From the NCBI GenBank assembly GCA_934644965.1, contig CAKUDG010000006.1, forward strand, positions 1 through 64,000: DNA of 64,000 nt. Direction: 5' to 3'. The position numbers and the translations under genes are program-made. The notes under the pieces were generated by a model. It was not told the DNA's origin, searched no databases, and worked only from the letters and a program-made list of their open reading frames with translations. Shown one piece after another: positions 24,592 to 33,600 of the stretch (positions are counted from its first letter, which is position 1; each line of letters begins with the position of its first letter). Source of the stretch: an uncultured Victivallales bacterium (GTDB taxonomy: Bacteria; Verrucomicrobiota; Lentisphaeria; Victivallales; UBA1829).

Positions 24592-27500
24592 TCAGATGCT
24601 TGCCTCCGGGTGCTCCCGTTCCAGTTTTTCAAGCTCTTTCTGGAGCGCCTGCGGAGAACGCTCCCAGCGTGCGAGCAGGAGATAGGCGATGGGAACCACG
24701 TACAGAGTCAAAATACAGGCGCTGAGTCCTCCATAGACGACGACTGCGCCGAGGCATTCCCTGCTTGCCGCCCCCGCGCCGGAAGCGAGAAGCAGAGGAA
24801 TTGCGCCTGCCACGGTGGAAATTCCTGTCATCAGAATCGGGCGCAGTCTTAATTTGGATGCCTCGAAAAGCGCTTCCTCAAACGGTCTTCCCGCATCCCT
24901 GAGCTGATTGGCGAATTCCACGATCAGAATGCCGTTTTTAGCGGCCAGTCCGATGAGCATGATGATTCCGATCTGGGTATAAATATTCATGGTCAGGCCC
25001 ATCCAGTTCAGGGCGGCGACTGCGCCGATCATGCCGAGCGGCACGGTCAGCATCACAATGAACGGACAGACAAACGACTCAAACTGGGCCGCGAGCGCCA
25101 GATAGGAAACCATCAGCGCCAGTCCGAAGACCAGCACCATGGAGCTGGCACTCTCCCGGAGATCCTTGGATTGGCCCTTGTAGAAGATCTGACGGTATTC
25201 CGGGAGTTCTGCGCGAGCGGTTTTGTCGAGGAAATCCAGCACATCGCTCAGGGCGTATCCCGGGGCGACGTTTCCGCTGATCGTGATGGCGCGGACGCGG
25301 TTGTAACGGCTGAGCCTCCCTGCATCGCCGACTTCCCTGATTTTGACGAGATTGTCCAGCGGGATCAGTTCTCCGGAATTCTGAGACCGCACATAGATGT
25401 TGCTCAGGTTGGTTGGTGTGGCGCGGCTGAAACGGTCCGCCTGGAGGATCACATCGTATTCCTGCCCGCGGTCGACGAAGGTCGTGACCTGTTTGGATCC
25501 GAGCATGGTTTCGAGAGTGGAACCGATGACATTGGCGGGAATGCCGAGTTCGTTTGCCCGTTCGCGGTCGATGTCGACATGGAGCTGGGGAGTGGTTTCC
25601 TTGTAGTCGTACTGGATGTCGACGAAACCGGGATAATCATTGCACTTTTCCAGAATTTTGTCACGCCACTGAACCAGTTCCTCATAATCCGGCCCGCCGA
25701 TCACGAACTGGACCGGACTGCCGCGGGAACCGATTCCGGGAGGCAGAAACGGCTGGACGTTCACCCCGGGGATCTTTGAGAGTTCCGCCCTCAGTCCCGG
25801 CATGATTTCAAAAACGCTTTTCTCCCGCTGATTCCATTCGACAAGTTCCAGAATGCAGAAGCCGCGGTTCACCGCTCCGTCCGCGTCTCCGAATGTGGGG
25901 ACCACGACCATCAGGTTTTTTCCGAGACCGGAATCCATCACCGGATAAATTGCATCCGTCACCTGGGATTCGTAATCGGTCATGGCATAGAAATTGGTTC
26001 CTTCGGGCGCCTGCATCTGCATCATGATGACCGCGCGGTCCTCATCGGGCTCGTACTCCGAGGGAATCTGTTTCCATCCCCAGACCATCAGGACGCAGAT
26101 TCCGGTAAAGGCGAGAACGGCCAGAATTTTGCAGGAAGCCACCTTGCGCAGCGTGTAGTCGTACAGGTTTTCCATTTTCCCGATGAAAAAGTCGACCGCT
26201 TTGCTCAGCACGGAATCCTGCGCTTTTCTGGAAAGCATCTTGGAACAGAGCATCGGAGTCAGAGTCAGCGCGACGAAACTGGAAAAACAGACCGCCGACG
26301 TAATCGCCACCGCGAATTCCGTAAACATCCTTCCCGTCTTCCCCGCCCACAGACAGATCGGCATGAACACCGCCACCAGCACCACCGTAGTGGCAATCAC
26401 GGCGAAGATCACCTGATCCGCGCCGCGGGTTGCCGCCAGCATCGGATGTTCTCCATCTTCGATCCGGCGGTGGATGTTTTCCAGCATCACGATGGTGTCG
26501 TCCACCACCATTCCGATGGCGAGAACCAGTGCCAGAAGCGTCATCAGATTCACGCTGTAGTCCAGCAGATACAGCACGATGAAGGACGCCACCAGGGAAA
26601 TCGGCACCGTGAAGGCCGGAATCAGGGAGGCTTTCACACTGCCGAGGAAGATGAAGATGATCAGAAGCACCAGAATCGCCGCGATGATGAGGGAATCCTG
26701 AACTTCGAGGATGGAGGCTTCAATGAAGAGCGAATCGTCGCGCAGGATGTTCATGGTCATGTCTTCGGGGAGGTCCTTCCGGATTTCCTCGGTCAGGCGC
26801 TTGGCTCCTTCGGAGACGGTCAACGTGTTGGCGGTGGACTGCTTGTAAACTCCGATGCTGATCATCGGTTCGCGGTTTGACTTGAAGGTCTGGCGCTGCT
26901 GGCGGGGGGCGAGAGTCACTTTCGCCACGTCCCCGAGCCGCACGAAATCCCCTTCGGCATTCCGCTTGATGACCATGCTGCTGAAGTCCTTCGGCGTATA
27001 GTACTGGCGGTTCACGCGGACCACGAATTCACGGTCCGCAGATTCAATCCTGCCGCCCGGATTTTCCACATTTTCCCGCTGGAGCACATCCTCGATATCG
27101 GCCACGGTGATTCCGCGTGCGGCCATGTTTTTCCGGTCCAGCCAGATGCGCATGGACTGCTCCTGTGCGCCCAGAATCTGTGCTTCGGCTACGCCGTCGA
27201 TGACGGAGAAGCGGTCGAGGAGATAACGGTCCGCATAATCGGTCAGCTCCATGGGGGTGCGCTTGCTGCTGGTGAGGGCGATGATCAGAACGGGCATGCC
27301 GCCGGAATCGTATTTGGCGATGATGGGGGAGTCGGCTTCGTCGGGAATGTCGCGGAGAACGCGGCTAACTTTGTCGCGAACGTCGTTGGCGGCTTCGTCA
27401 ATGTTGCGGGAGGTGAGGAATTCCAGAGTCACTCGGGAACGCCCGTCCGAACTGTTGGAGGAAATGGTGTCGAGCCCTTCGATTCCTGCGACGGCGTCTT

Positions 27501-27702
27501 CGATGATCTGCGTGATTTTGGTTTCCACGACGCTGGCGGAAGCTCCGGTATAAGTCGTCGAAACCGAAACGGTCGGCACATCGATATCCGGGTATTCGCG
27601 TACGGCAAGCCTGCTCAGGGAAAGCAGTCCGAAAACGATCAGCAGAAACATCATGACAATCGTCACGACGGGACGGATCACCGAAAATTTGCAGATCGTC
27701 AT
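24592..27702 (-). CDS. RND multidrug efflux permease (AcrB-like)
   Basis: A 1036-residue inner-membrane proton-driven pump of the HAE1 subfamily. N-terminal helix (SVIRPVVTIVMMFLLIVFG), two large periplasmic loops, and the TM4 segment LALVLAIGMVVDDTIVMLENI with the twin proton-relay Asp. The second-half TM region (MIGAVAALNWMGLTMNIYTQIG, LIGLAAKNGILIVEFANQLRDAG) is also typical. It exports hydrophobic compounds together with the adaptor encoded just upstream, overlapping by 4 bp (ATGA). No TolC-type outer-membrane channel is encoded in this window, so it must be elsewhere. Confidence 0.95.
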   Translation of the reverse strand: MTICKFSVIRPVVTIVMMFLLIVFGLLSLSRLAVREYPDIDVPTVSVSTTYTGASASVVETKITQIIEDAVAGIEGLDTISSNSSDGRSRVTLEFLTSRNIDEAANDVRDKVSRVLRDIPDEADSPIIAKYDSGGMPVLIIALTSSKRTPMELTDYADRYLLDRFSVIDGVAEAQILGAQEQSMRIWLDRKNMAARGITVADIEDVLQRENVENPGGRIESADREFVVRVNRQYYTPKDFSSMVIKRNAEGDFVRLGDVAKVTLAPRQQRQTFKSNREPMISIGVYKQSTANTLTVSEGAKRLTEEIRKDLPEDMTMNILRDDSLFIEASILEVQDSLIIAAILVLLIIFIFLGSVKASLIPAFTVPISLVASFIVLYLLDYSVNLMTLLALVLAIGMVVDDTIVMLENIHRRIEDGEHPMLAATRGADQVIFAVIATTVVLVAVFMPICLWAGKTGRMFTEFAVAITSAVCFSSFVALTLTPMLCSKMLSRKAQDSVLSKAVDFFIGKMENLYDYTLRKVASCKILAVLAFTGICVLMVWGWKQIPSEYEPDEDRAVIMMQMQAPEGTNFYAMTDYESQVTDAIYPVMDSGLGKNLMVVVPTFGDADGAVNRGFCILELVEWNQREKSVFEIMPGLRAELSKIPGVNVQPFLPPGIGSRGSPVQFVIGGPDYEELVQWRDKILEKCNDYPGFVDIQYDYKETTPQLHVDIDRERANELGIPANVIGSTLETMLGSKQVTTFVDRGQEYDVILQADRFSRATPTNLSNIYVRSQNSGELIPLDNLVKIREVGDAGRLSRYNRVRAITISGNVAPGYALSDVLDFLDKTARAELPEYRQIFYKGQSKDLRESASSMVLVFGLALMVSYLALAAQFESFVCPFIVMLTVPLGMIGAVAALNWMGLTMNIYTQIGIIMLIGLAAKNGILIVEFANQLRDAGRPFEEALFEASKLRLRPILMTGISTVAGAIPLLLASGAGAASRECLGAVVVYGGLSACILTLYVVPIAYLLLARWERSPQALQKELEKLEREHPEASI

Positions 27703-28952
27703 AACGATTCCTTTCCTTCGGCGGAGCCGCTTCCGCCGACGGCGGGGGATTCTTCATTTCCTTTTCGATCTCCGGAAGCTGCGGGATTGTCCGGCGGAAC
27801 GGCAGTTCCTTCCTTCTCCGGTCCGGCGGACGGGGCGGATTTTTCCGCTGAAGAGCCGGATTCCCCGTTTTCGGCGAGTTTCACAATCATATTGTCGGAA
27901 AGTTTGCTCACGCCTTCGATCACGTACTTTTCACCGGGCTCGGCGCCGTCAAGAATTTCGACTTTTCCCCCCTTGCGCTGGCCCAGAGTGACTTCCCGAC
28001 GGCGGACCGTGCCGTTCTCCGTATCGTAAAAAAAGAGAAACTGCATTTCTCCGAGACTGGTCACCGCTTTTTCCGGAACCATCAGCGCGGACTGATTCCC
28101 CAGCTCCAGCGTCACAATGAAGAGCATGCCGGGGCGGAGCATCCACTTGCCCTGGGCGTCTTTCACGTTCGGCACGATTCCCCGGACGTCCACACTTTTC
28201 GTCACATTGTTCAGACGCACCGATATCATGCTGATTTTTCCCGGGAACTCCATTCCGGGATAGGCGACACTGGAAACCTTGAGCGCCTGTCCGTCATGGA
28301 TCTGTGAAAAATATTTTTCCGGTACGTAGAAATCCACTTTGATTTCGGAAATGTCGTCCAGCGTGGTGATGAGCGTACCCGGCGAAACCAGGTCCCCCAC
28401 TGAAACAAGACGTTTCCCGAGCTGTCCTGAAAACGGTGCGCTCACAACCCGATCCCTCAGCGCGGCGTTGGACATCGCCAGAAGCGTTTTCGCCCGTTCA
28501 TATTCGGTTCTGCGTTCGTCGTAATCCTTTTCGGAGCTGACACGTGCCTCATAAAGCGGCTTGATCCGCGCCAGTTCGCGCTCCTGTTCCTCCAGATTGA
28601 CTTTCGCCTGGCTCAGCGCTGCAAGCTCCTCGTCATTTTCCAGTTCCACGAGTATGCGTCCCTTCTCCACATACATCCCGTCTTCAAAATTGACCCGGAT
28701 GACTTTCTCCTGCGCGTTAGCGCTCAGATCCACCGATTCCCTTGCCTGACCGGAGCCGAGCGCTTCCACTTCCGTTTCCAGATTCTCTTCCTGCAGTATG
28801 TCGATCATGATCACCGGAACCGCCCTCTGGCGGGCTCCGGACAAACCTGCACGACCGCTTGACATATAAAGATATACGTAAATCGAAGCCCCTAAAATGG
28901 CCAGCCCCGCAATCAGTTCTCCGAATCTGGCCATCCATTTCCTTACAGACAT
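27699..28952 (-). CDS. RND efflux periplasmic adaptor
   Basis: A 417-residue membrane-fusion protein of the AcrA/MexE type. An N-terminal anchor helix (IAGLAILGASIYVYLYM) precedes the first lipoyl half (ANAQEKVIRVNFEDGMYVEKG), a coiled-coil hairpin (about 105-165), the second lipoyl half (VVSAPFSGQLGKRLVSVGDLVSPG) and the beta-barrel domain. There is no lipobox. The last 60 residues are low-complexity and Ser/Glu/Pro-rich, longer than usual for the family. GGAGG precedes the ATG by 4 nt. First gene of the efflux operon. Confidence 0.94.
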   Translation of the reverse strand: MSVRKWMARFGELIAGLAILGASIYVYLYMSSGRAGLSGARQRAVPVIMIDILQEENLETEVEALGSGQARESVDLSANAQEKVIRVNFEDGMYVEKGRILVELENDEELAALSQAKVNLEEQERELARIKPLYEARVSSEKDYDERRTEYERAKTLLAMSNAALRDRVVSAPFSGQLGKRLVSVGDLVSPGTLITTLDDISEIKVDFYVPEKYFSQIHDGQALKVSSVAYPGMEFPGKISMISVRLNNVTKSVDVRGIVPNVKDAQGKWMLRPGMLFIVTLELGNQSALMVPEKAVTSLGEMQFLFFYDTENGTVRRREVTLGQRKGGKVEILDGAEPGEKYVIEGVSKLSDNMIVKLAENGESGSSAEKSAPSAGPEKEGTAVPPDNPAASGDRKGNEESPAVGGSGSAEGKESL

Positions 28953-29490
28953 GTTTCCTCCGTCATCTGTTTTATGACTTTTTGTCTTATTGTCATTCTC
29001 TTCTGCTTCCGCAGTTTCTTTTTTCGTGTTTCTGAACTGTTTCTGCGTCTTTTTCTTTTCCGGGGCTTTTCATATACTGTTCCCGTGCCGGGAGCGCTGT
29101 CACTCCTGATGGACAGAAGAGCGTTTTCCCGCGGCACTGTGCCATGCCTTCTTTTACGGATATTTTCCTTTTTTTATCTTCCGATCGGTCTCCGGGAAGT
29201 CCGTCGTTCCCGCCTGAGTGACTTCTTGCGTCGGCGTGTGAGGAAGAAAAAGCTTTATGCCCGGCTTCTGAAAGTCGGGAAAAACCGTCTTCAAAAAGAA
29301 AAAACGACAACACACTGCAATATAACGCTTCCTTTCTGAAAATTATTGCGTTTCTTTTTGTTTTTTTCAAGTTTTTTCTGGAAAAGAGATTGACGAAGGG
29401 TTTTTCTTCTTTTATTGTGTGTGCCGTGGATCCTGTGGATCCCGGGAAAAGGCTTTGATTCATTCTGAAAAAAACAAGGGTAGGTCCTCC
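28953..29490. other. Divergent intergenic region
   Basis: About 540 bp between the divergent efflux adaptor and membrane-protein genes. Open frames on both strands are long but without motifs or ribosome sites and are treated as chance. It holds the plus-strand promoter at 29390; the minus-strand efflux promoter should lie near 28975-29050 but is not distinct. No repressor operator is evident. Confidence 0.45.
29390..29418 (+). promoter_or_regulatory. Predicted promoter
   Basis: TTGACG (29390-29395), 17-bp spacer, TATTGT (29413-29418), about 70 bp before the membrane-protein start. Confidence 0.5.
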
Positions 29491-30897
29491 ATGAAAAATT
29501 CGCCGTCTTTCTTCCGTAACTGCAGCCGTGCCTGGGAAACCACGGTGCAGAGGCTTTTCAAACCGTTTTCCCTGACTCTCTGGCTGAAACTCGGCTTTAT
29601 CGCGTGGCTGGCGAATCTGGGCGGCGGATTCGGTGGATGCAATCCGCCGCTGGATTCCTTTTTCAAAGATGCCCCGTCTCAGCGGTCCGATGTCTTTTCT
29701 TCGGAAGAGTTTTCCTGCAGTGAAGACGAAGGCGGGACGGACTCTTTCCCGATTTCTGCAGAGCAGGACCCCGGCTCCTCCGCTCTCCCGGTTCCCGTTC
29801 TTGCTGAAAGCTCCATGACTCCTCCGCTTCCCTCCGACACGGATTCTTCCGCCGTTTCCGGCGCCGTCACTGGAGAGGAGCCGCCCGCGCCGGCCGCCGG
29901 TGCAGACGAAAATGCTGTGGTGACTGACGGAGACTTTGATCCGGAGGAAGACTTCGATCCGGAGGAAGATTTTGATCCGGAGGAGGACGGAGAATTCGTC
30001 TGCGATTCCTCAGACAGTTTCTCCGTCTCTTCTCTTTCGGAAACACTTCGGAAGATTTTTTCCTCCTTCCAGTCATTGAAAGAAAAAGGAGCATTCTGGG
30101 GTATTCTCAGCGCAATCATAGTATTCACTCTTCTGCTGGCACTGGTGATATCCCTTCTCATCTGCTATCTGCGTGCACGGGGGATTTTCATGTTCATTGA
30201 CGCACTGGCTGTCTGGGACGACGCTATGCCGCTGAAGGAAAGCTGGGCTCTTTCCCGGAAATCCGGCATCGCTTATTTCAAACTGTTTTTCTGCACATGC
30301 TGTGCTGTCTTTTTCCTGATACTGGCTCTGCTTTTCGTCCTGTGCGCTTTGTTTTTCGCCCTTTTCCACGGGAATCCGGGGGGAGCTGGCGGCGCTCAGG
30401 GGATGGAAATGCTGCTTGTAGGCGGGATTCTGTTCCTTGTCTTTTTCCTGATCCTGCTGCTGTTTTCCTTCTTCACTTCCATTCTGACAGTCATTGCGCC
30501 GCTTTACATGTACCGCACGGGGGAGGGAGCATGGAAAACATTTCTCCGGATTATCCATCTTGTCCGCGAACAGCCGGGAGCTTGTGTGCGCTTTTTCCTG
30601 TTCATGTGCATTCTGAACGTCCTGATTATGCTTGGGGTCAGCGTGTTCCTGATTCTGGGCTGCTGCTGTCTCTGCGGGATTCCGCTGATCCTTTCGGGAA
30701 TTCCGTATCTGTGGGCGGTTCTGTATCTGCCGGTTCTGGTGTTCAGCCAGTATTTCATTCTGTATTTCTGTGCTGAAATGAATGATGATTTCAATGTCTT
30801 CCCGCCTCCGCACGGAGAGCAGGAAACTGCGGAGACGATTGAAGTCCATGCGGAAGTCCTCAACTCGGAGCCTGTCCCGGGAGAAGCAGGGAAATAG
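29491..30897 (+). CDS. Polytopic membrane protein with DFDPEE repeats
   Basis: A 468-residue membrane protein I cannot assign to a named family. An N-terminal amphipathic/hydrophobic part (about 1-45) precedes a long acidic, Ser/Pro/Asp-rich region (about 50-190) with three DFDPEE repeats, then about five or six membrane helices from 205 (AIIVFTLLLALVISLLI, FFCTCCAVFFLILALLFVLC, LLVGGILFLVFFLILLLFSF, FFLFMCILNVLIMLGVSVFL, YLPVLVFSQYFILYF). The helix arrangement resembles glycerophosphodiesterase-type or DUF7544-like membrane domains. GGTAGG lies 6 nt before ATG 29491; the frame extends to 29419 without a ribosome site. The acidic repeats may be extracytoplasmic. Confidence 0.72.
   Translation: MKNSPSFFRNCSRAWETTVQRLFKPFSLTLWLKLGFIAWLANLGGGFGGCNPPLDSFFKDAPSQRSDVFSSEEFSCSEDEGGTDSFPISAEQDPGSSALPVPVLAESSMTPPLPSDTDSSAVSGAVTGEEPPAPAAGADENAVVTDGDFDPEEDFDPEEDFDPEEDGEFVCDSSDSFSVSSLSETLRKIFSSFQSLKEKGAFWGILSAIIVFTLLLALVISLLICYLRARGIFMFIDALAVWDDAMPLKESWALSRKSGIAYFKLFFCTCCAVFFLILALLFVLCALFFALFHGNPGGAGGAQGMEMLLVGGILFLVFFLILLLFSFFTSILTVIAPLYMYRTGEGAWKTFLRIIHLVREQPGACVRFFLFMCILNVLIMLGVSVFLILGCCCLCGIPLILSGIPYLWAVLYLPVLVFSQYFILYFCAEMNDDFNVFPPPHGEQETAETIEVHAEVLNSEPVPGEAGK
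29932..29985 (+). repeat. 18-bp in-frame tandem repeat (DFDPEE x3)
   Basis: Three near-identical 18-bp units at 29932, 29950 and 29968; each reads Asp-Phe-Asp-Pro-Glu-Glu, with only synonymous changes between units. Confidence 0.9.
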
Positions 30898-31251
30898 GAA
30901 AAGCCGCTCCATTCCGCAGAAGGGACGCAGGAAAAAATGCGGGAAAAAACGTGGGGCTGGGAGCGCCTTCTCCCGCCTGCGGAGGCGGAGAAACGTGGAA
31001 TGTGGGAGAAAACCGGGAGAAAACTGAGACGAAAAAAAGAGTGAAAAAGACAGAATGGGGGGCCTCTTTTCCTCCCCGTCTGAAGGAGGGGAGGGGGATT
31101 CTTTCGCAAGGATCTTTATCTTTTTTTCTTGTAAAAAATGGGATCCCGCTTTAAGAAAAGTCTTTCCTGATCGTCTTTTCCCACGGAAGGACATGACTGG
31201 ATGAATGTCTCAAAGAAAGCGAACCGCAAACTGGGAAAGGATGGAAAGAAA
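30898..31251. other. Intergenic with G/C hairpins
   Basis: About 350 bp. A TCTCC-GCC/GGCGGAGA stem near 30976-30999 and a CCTCC/GGAGG pair near 31070-31095 might stall transcription but lack T-runs. TTGTAA-17-TAAGAA at about 31131-31159 is a weak promoter candidate for the DUF4139 gene. Confidence 0.35.
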
Positions 31252-33438
31252 ATGAAAGGGACAAGATTTTATCTTCCGGGCGCACTTGCATGCTCTCTGC
31301 TTCTGTGTTCCGCATTGATGAACCGCGGAGAAGCGGCGGAAGAGGGAAGAAAGAAGGATGACGCTGTTGCGAAGAAGCCGGAATCTGCTGTGGCGGAAAG
31401 CGTGCTTCCGCTCAAGAACGTGGTGCTTTATTCCTCCGGAGTGGGGGCCTTTGTCCATGAGGGGGAAGTGGCGGACGGGAAAACGGATATCCGTTTCCGC
31501 TTCGATGAAAAACAGCTCAATGATCTTTTGAAAAGTCTTTTTGTGACGTCGTCCGGGAAGGTGTCGATAGATTCGATCAATTATCCATCCAAACTTCCGC
31601 TTTCAGAGCTTCTGAAAAATGCGCGTGTGAATGTGCAGGCTCCTGCCACGCTGGCGGAGGTTCTCGGTCAGCTCCGCGGATGCGAGTTCACCTGCCGCCT
31701 CGGCGACGGGAGCGAATTCACGGGCCGCCTGACAGGCACGGAAAGCAGACTCACTCCCGTTTCAGACCGCGGTCCCGGATCCGCAGTGATGGAGGAATAT
31801 GCTTCGTTTGTTTCAGACGGCGGACTGAGGAGAATCCGTCTTTCCGATCTTTCCAGCATCGTTCCGAAGGACAAACGTATTCTGGAGGACCTTCAGAAAT
31901 CCCTTGCCGTCCTTGCGGAGAATTCACAGAAAAGTGCACGCGACATCCGGATCCGCCTGACCAGCGAAGGCAGACAGAAACTCCGCAGCGCGTATGTCAT
32001 AGAAAGTCCGGTCTGGAAGACTTCCTACCGTCTGCAGCTTTCCGATGATCCTGAGAAAAAAGAAGGCTTCCTCCAGGGCTGGGCGCTGGTGGAGAACCCC
32101 ACGGATTCTCCATGGAACGCCGTCCGTCTTTCCCTGATTTCCGGGCGTCCTTCCAGTTTCATACAGGATCTGTATTCGAGTATTTATCTTTCCCGGCCCA
32201 CGGTGAACCGGGAGAATTACATGGCGCTTGCGCCGGTCCGCCATGCTCCCTCGGCGCTTTCTTTCTCCAGGGAAGAAGAAGGGACAGCCGGCGGAGTAGT
32301 CCCTGCCGGGAAAATGAAAAGGGCGAGAGCGGCGATGCAAAGCAATGCCATAATGGAGAGCGTCTCCGCCGATGCGGTCGTCATGATGGAAGAAACTCAA
32401 AGCGACGGAACGTCTTCTTTAGAGAGGAAAGAAAATTTTTCCCGTGTTTCTTCGGCGGATTCCTCGGTCCAGTCCGGCGCGGCGGGAGAGCTTTACCGTT
32501 ATGACATTGTCAAACCCGTCACGCTCGGCAGCCGCGAATCCGCGATGCTGGAACTGATTGGGGAGAATGTCGAGACGGAAAAGAAAAGTATATACAATCC
32601 CCGGCTCAATGCCCGCTGCCTCCTGAACGCAGTCGAATTGAAGAACACCACAAAACTTCTTCTCCCCCAGGGACCTGTGACGGTCTTTGCGGATGATTCC
32701 TATGGGGGCGACGCCAGTCTCTCAGACCTCCCCTCCGGACAGAAGCAGATCCTGAGTTACGGTATTGATCTGGAAGTCGAGCCGGAACGCTCTTCCCCTT
32801 CCTGGAGCGAGGGAATTACCTCGAAAGTCTCCCTCCGGAACGGAGTCCTTTCTCTTGACGAAGCCCGCATCTGCACATGGAAATACACCTTCAGAAACAA
32901 GTCGGACAAATCGAAGAAGATCATTCTGGAACATCCGAAGATCCCCGGTGCGGAACTGGTCTCCGAAACGAAGCCCACGGAAAGCACTCAGGATCTCTAT
33001 CGTTTTGAAACGGAAGTCCCTGCCGGGGATTCCGCCTCCATCACCGTGGAGGAAAAGCAGTCTGTCGTCCAGACCTTCAACATCGCAAACAACCGGAATC
33101 TTCTTTCCAGGCAGTTCGTGTCCAGGGGGATGGAACTCTCCAAAGAAGCCGAGGCCTTCTTCTCCAAAGCCGCCGCAATGAACAGCTCCATTGAGGAACT
33201 CCGTCAGGAAATCTCCGACCTTGAAAACGAGATCAACAATTCCTCTCAGGCCCATTCCCGCACCCGCGATGCACTCCGGGTCGTTTCCACGACGGAATAC
33301 CGCAATACCCTGACCGCCCAGCTGGCCGCCATCGATAAAAAAATATTTGAAACCACTCAGCTCAAGGAAGAGAAAATTTCCGAGCTCCGCAAATTGGAAA
33401 AAGATTTGAACAGCTATATCCTGAAAACGAATTTCTGA
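31252..33438 (+). CDS. Secreted DUF4139 protein
   Basis: A 728-residue exported protein with a signal peptide (MKGTRFYLPGALACSLLLCSALMNRGEA) and the DUF4139 architecture: an N-terminal beta domain starting LPLKNVVLYSSGVGAF, a central region with AYVIESPVWKTSYRLQL (hallmark), and a C-terminal beta-rich part followed by a coiled coil (EELRQEISDLENEINNSS, about 650-720). The family is widespread in environmental bacteria and has no established activity; it is related to mucoidy-inhibitor-A-like proteins. The ATG at 31252 gives a normal leader; an in-frame ATG at 31201 adds 17 Lys-rich residues and is a fair alternative. It ends in a strong terminator. Confidence 0.85.
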   Translation: MKGTRFYLPGALACSLLLCSALMNRGEAAEEGRKKDDAVAKKPESAVAESVLPLKNVVLYSSGVGAFVHEGEVADGKTDIRFRFDEKQLNDLLKSLFVTSSGKVSIDSINYPSKLPLSELLKNARVNVQAPATLAEVLGQLRGCEFTCRLGDGSEFTGRLTGTESRLTPVSDRGPGSAVMEEYASFVSDGGLRRIRLSDLSSIVPKDKRILEDLQKSLAVLAENSQKSARDIRIRLTSEGRQKLRSAYVIESPVWKTSYRLQLSDDPEKKEGFLQGWALVENPTDSPWNAVRLSLISGRPSSFIQDLYSSIYLSRPTVNRENYMALAPVRHAPSALSFSREEEGTAGGVVPAGKMKRARAAMQSNAIMESVSADAVVMMEETQSDGTSSLERKENFSRVSSADSSVQSGAAGELYRYDIVKPVTLGSRESAMLELIGENVETEKKSIYNPRLNARCLLNAVELKNTTKLLLPQGPVTVFADDSYGGDASLSDLPSGQKQILSYGIDLEVEPERSSPSWSEGITSKVSLRNGVLSLDEARICTWKYTFRNKSDKSKKIILEHPKIPGAELVSETKPTESTQDLYRFETEVPAGDSASITVEEKQSVVQTFNIANNRNLLSRQFVSRGMELSKEAEAFFSKAAAMNSSIEELRQEISDLENEINNSSQAHSRTRDALRVVSTTEYRNTLTAQLAAIDKKIFETTQLKEEKISELRKLEKDLNSYILKTNF

Positions 33439-33450
33439 GGTAAAGAGGCG

Positions 33451-33492
33451 GGGAGAATGAAATAAGAAGAAAACCTCTTATTTCATTTTTCC
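33451..33492 (+). terminator. Intrinsic terminator after DUF4139 gene
   Basis: A perfect 10-bp stem TGAAATAAGA (33458-33467) with TCTTATTTCA (33476-33485), followed by TTTTT; GGGG and CCCC on the outside can lengthen it. Confidence 0.85.
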
Positions 33493-33600
33493 CCCCCACC
33501 TGTTTTCATTTTCTTCCATTGTCATTCCCAGATCCTCATCCCGTTCCTGTTATTGAGATGGCGCGGGGAGGGGAGGGGGGAGTGCCTTTTTTCCTTTTCC

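Noticed and set aside
28993..29463. Minus-strand 156-codon frame in the efflux/membrane-protein gap
   Set aside because: No ribosome site, no hydrophobic or known motif, and it would overlap the predicted plus-strand promoter.
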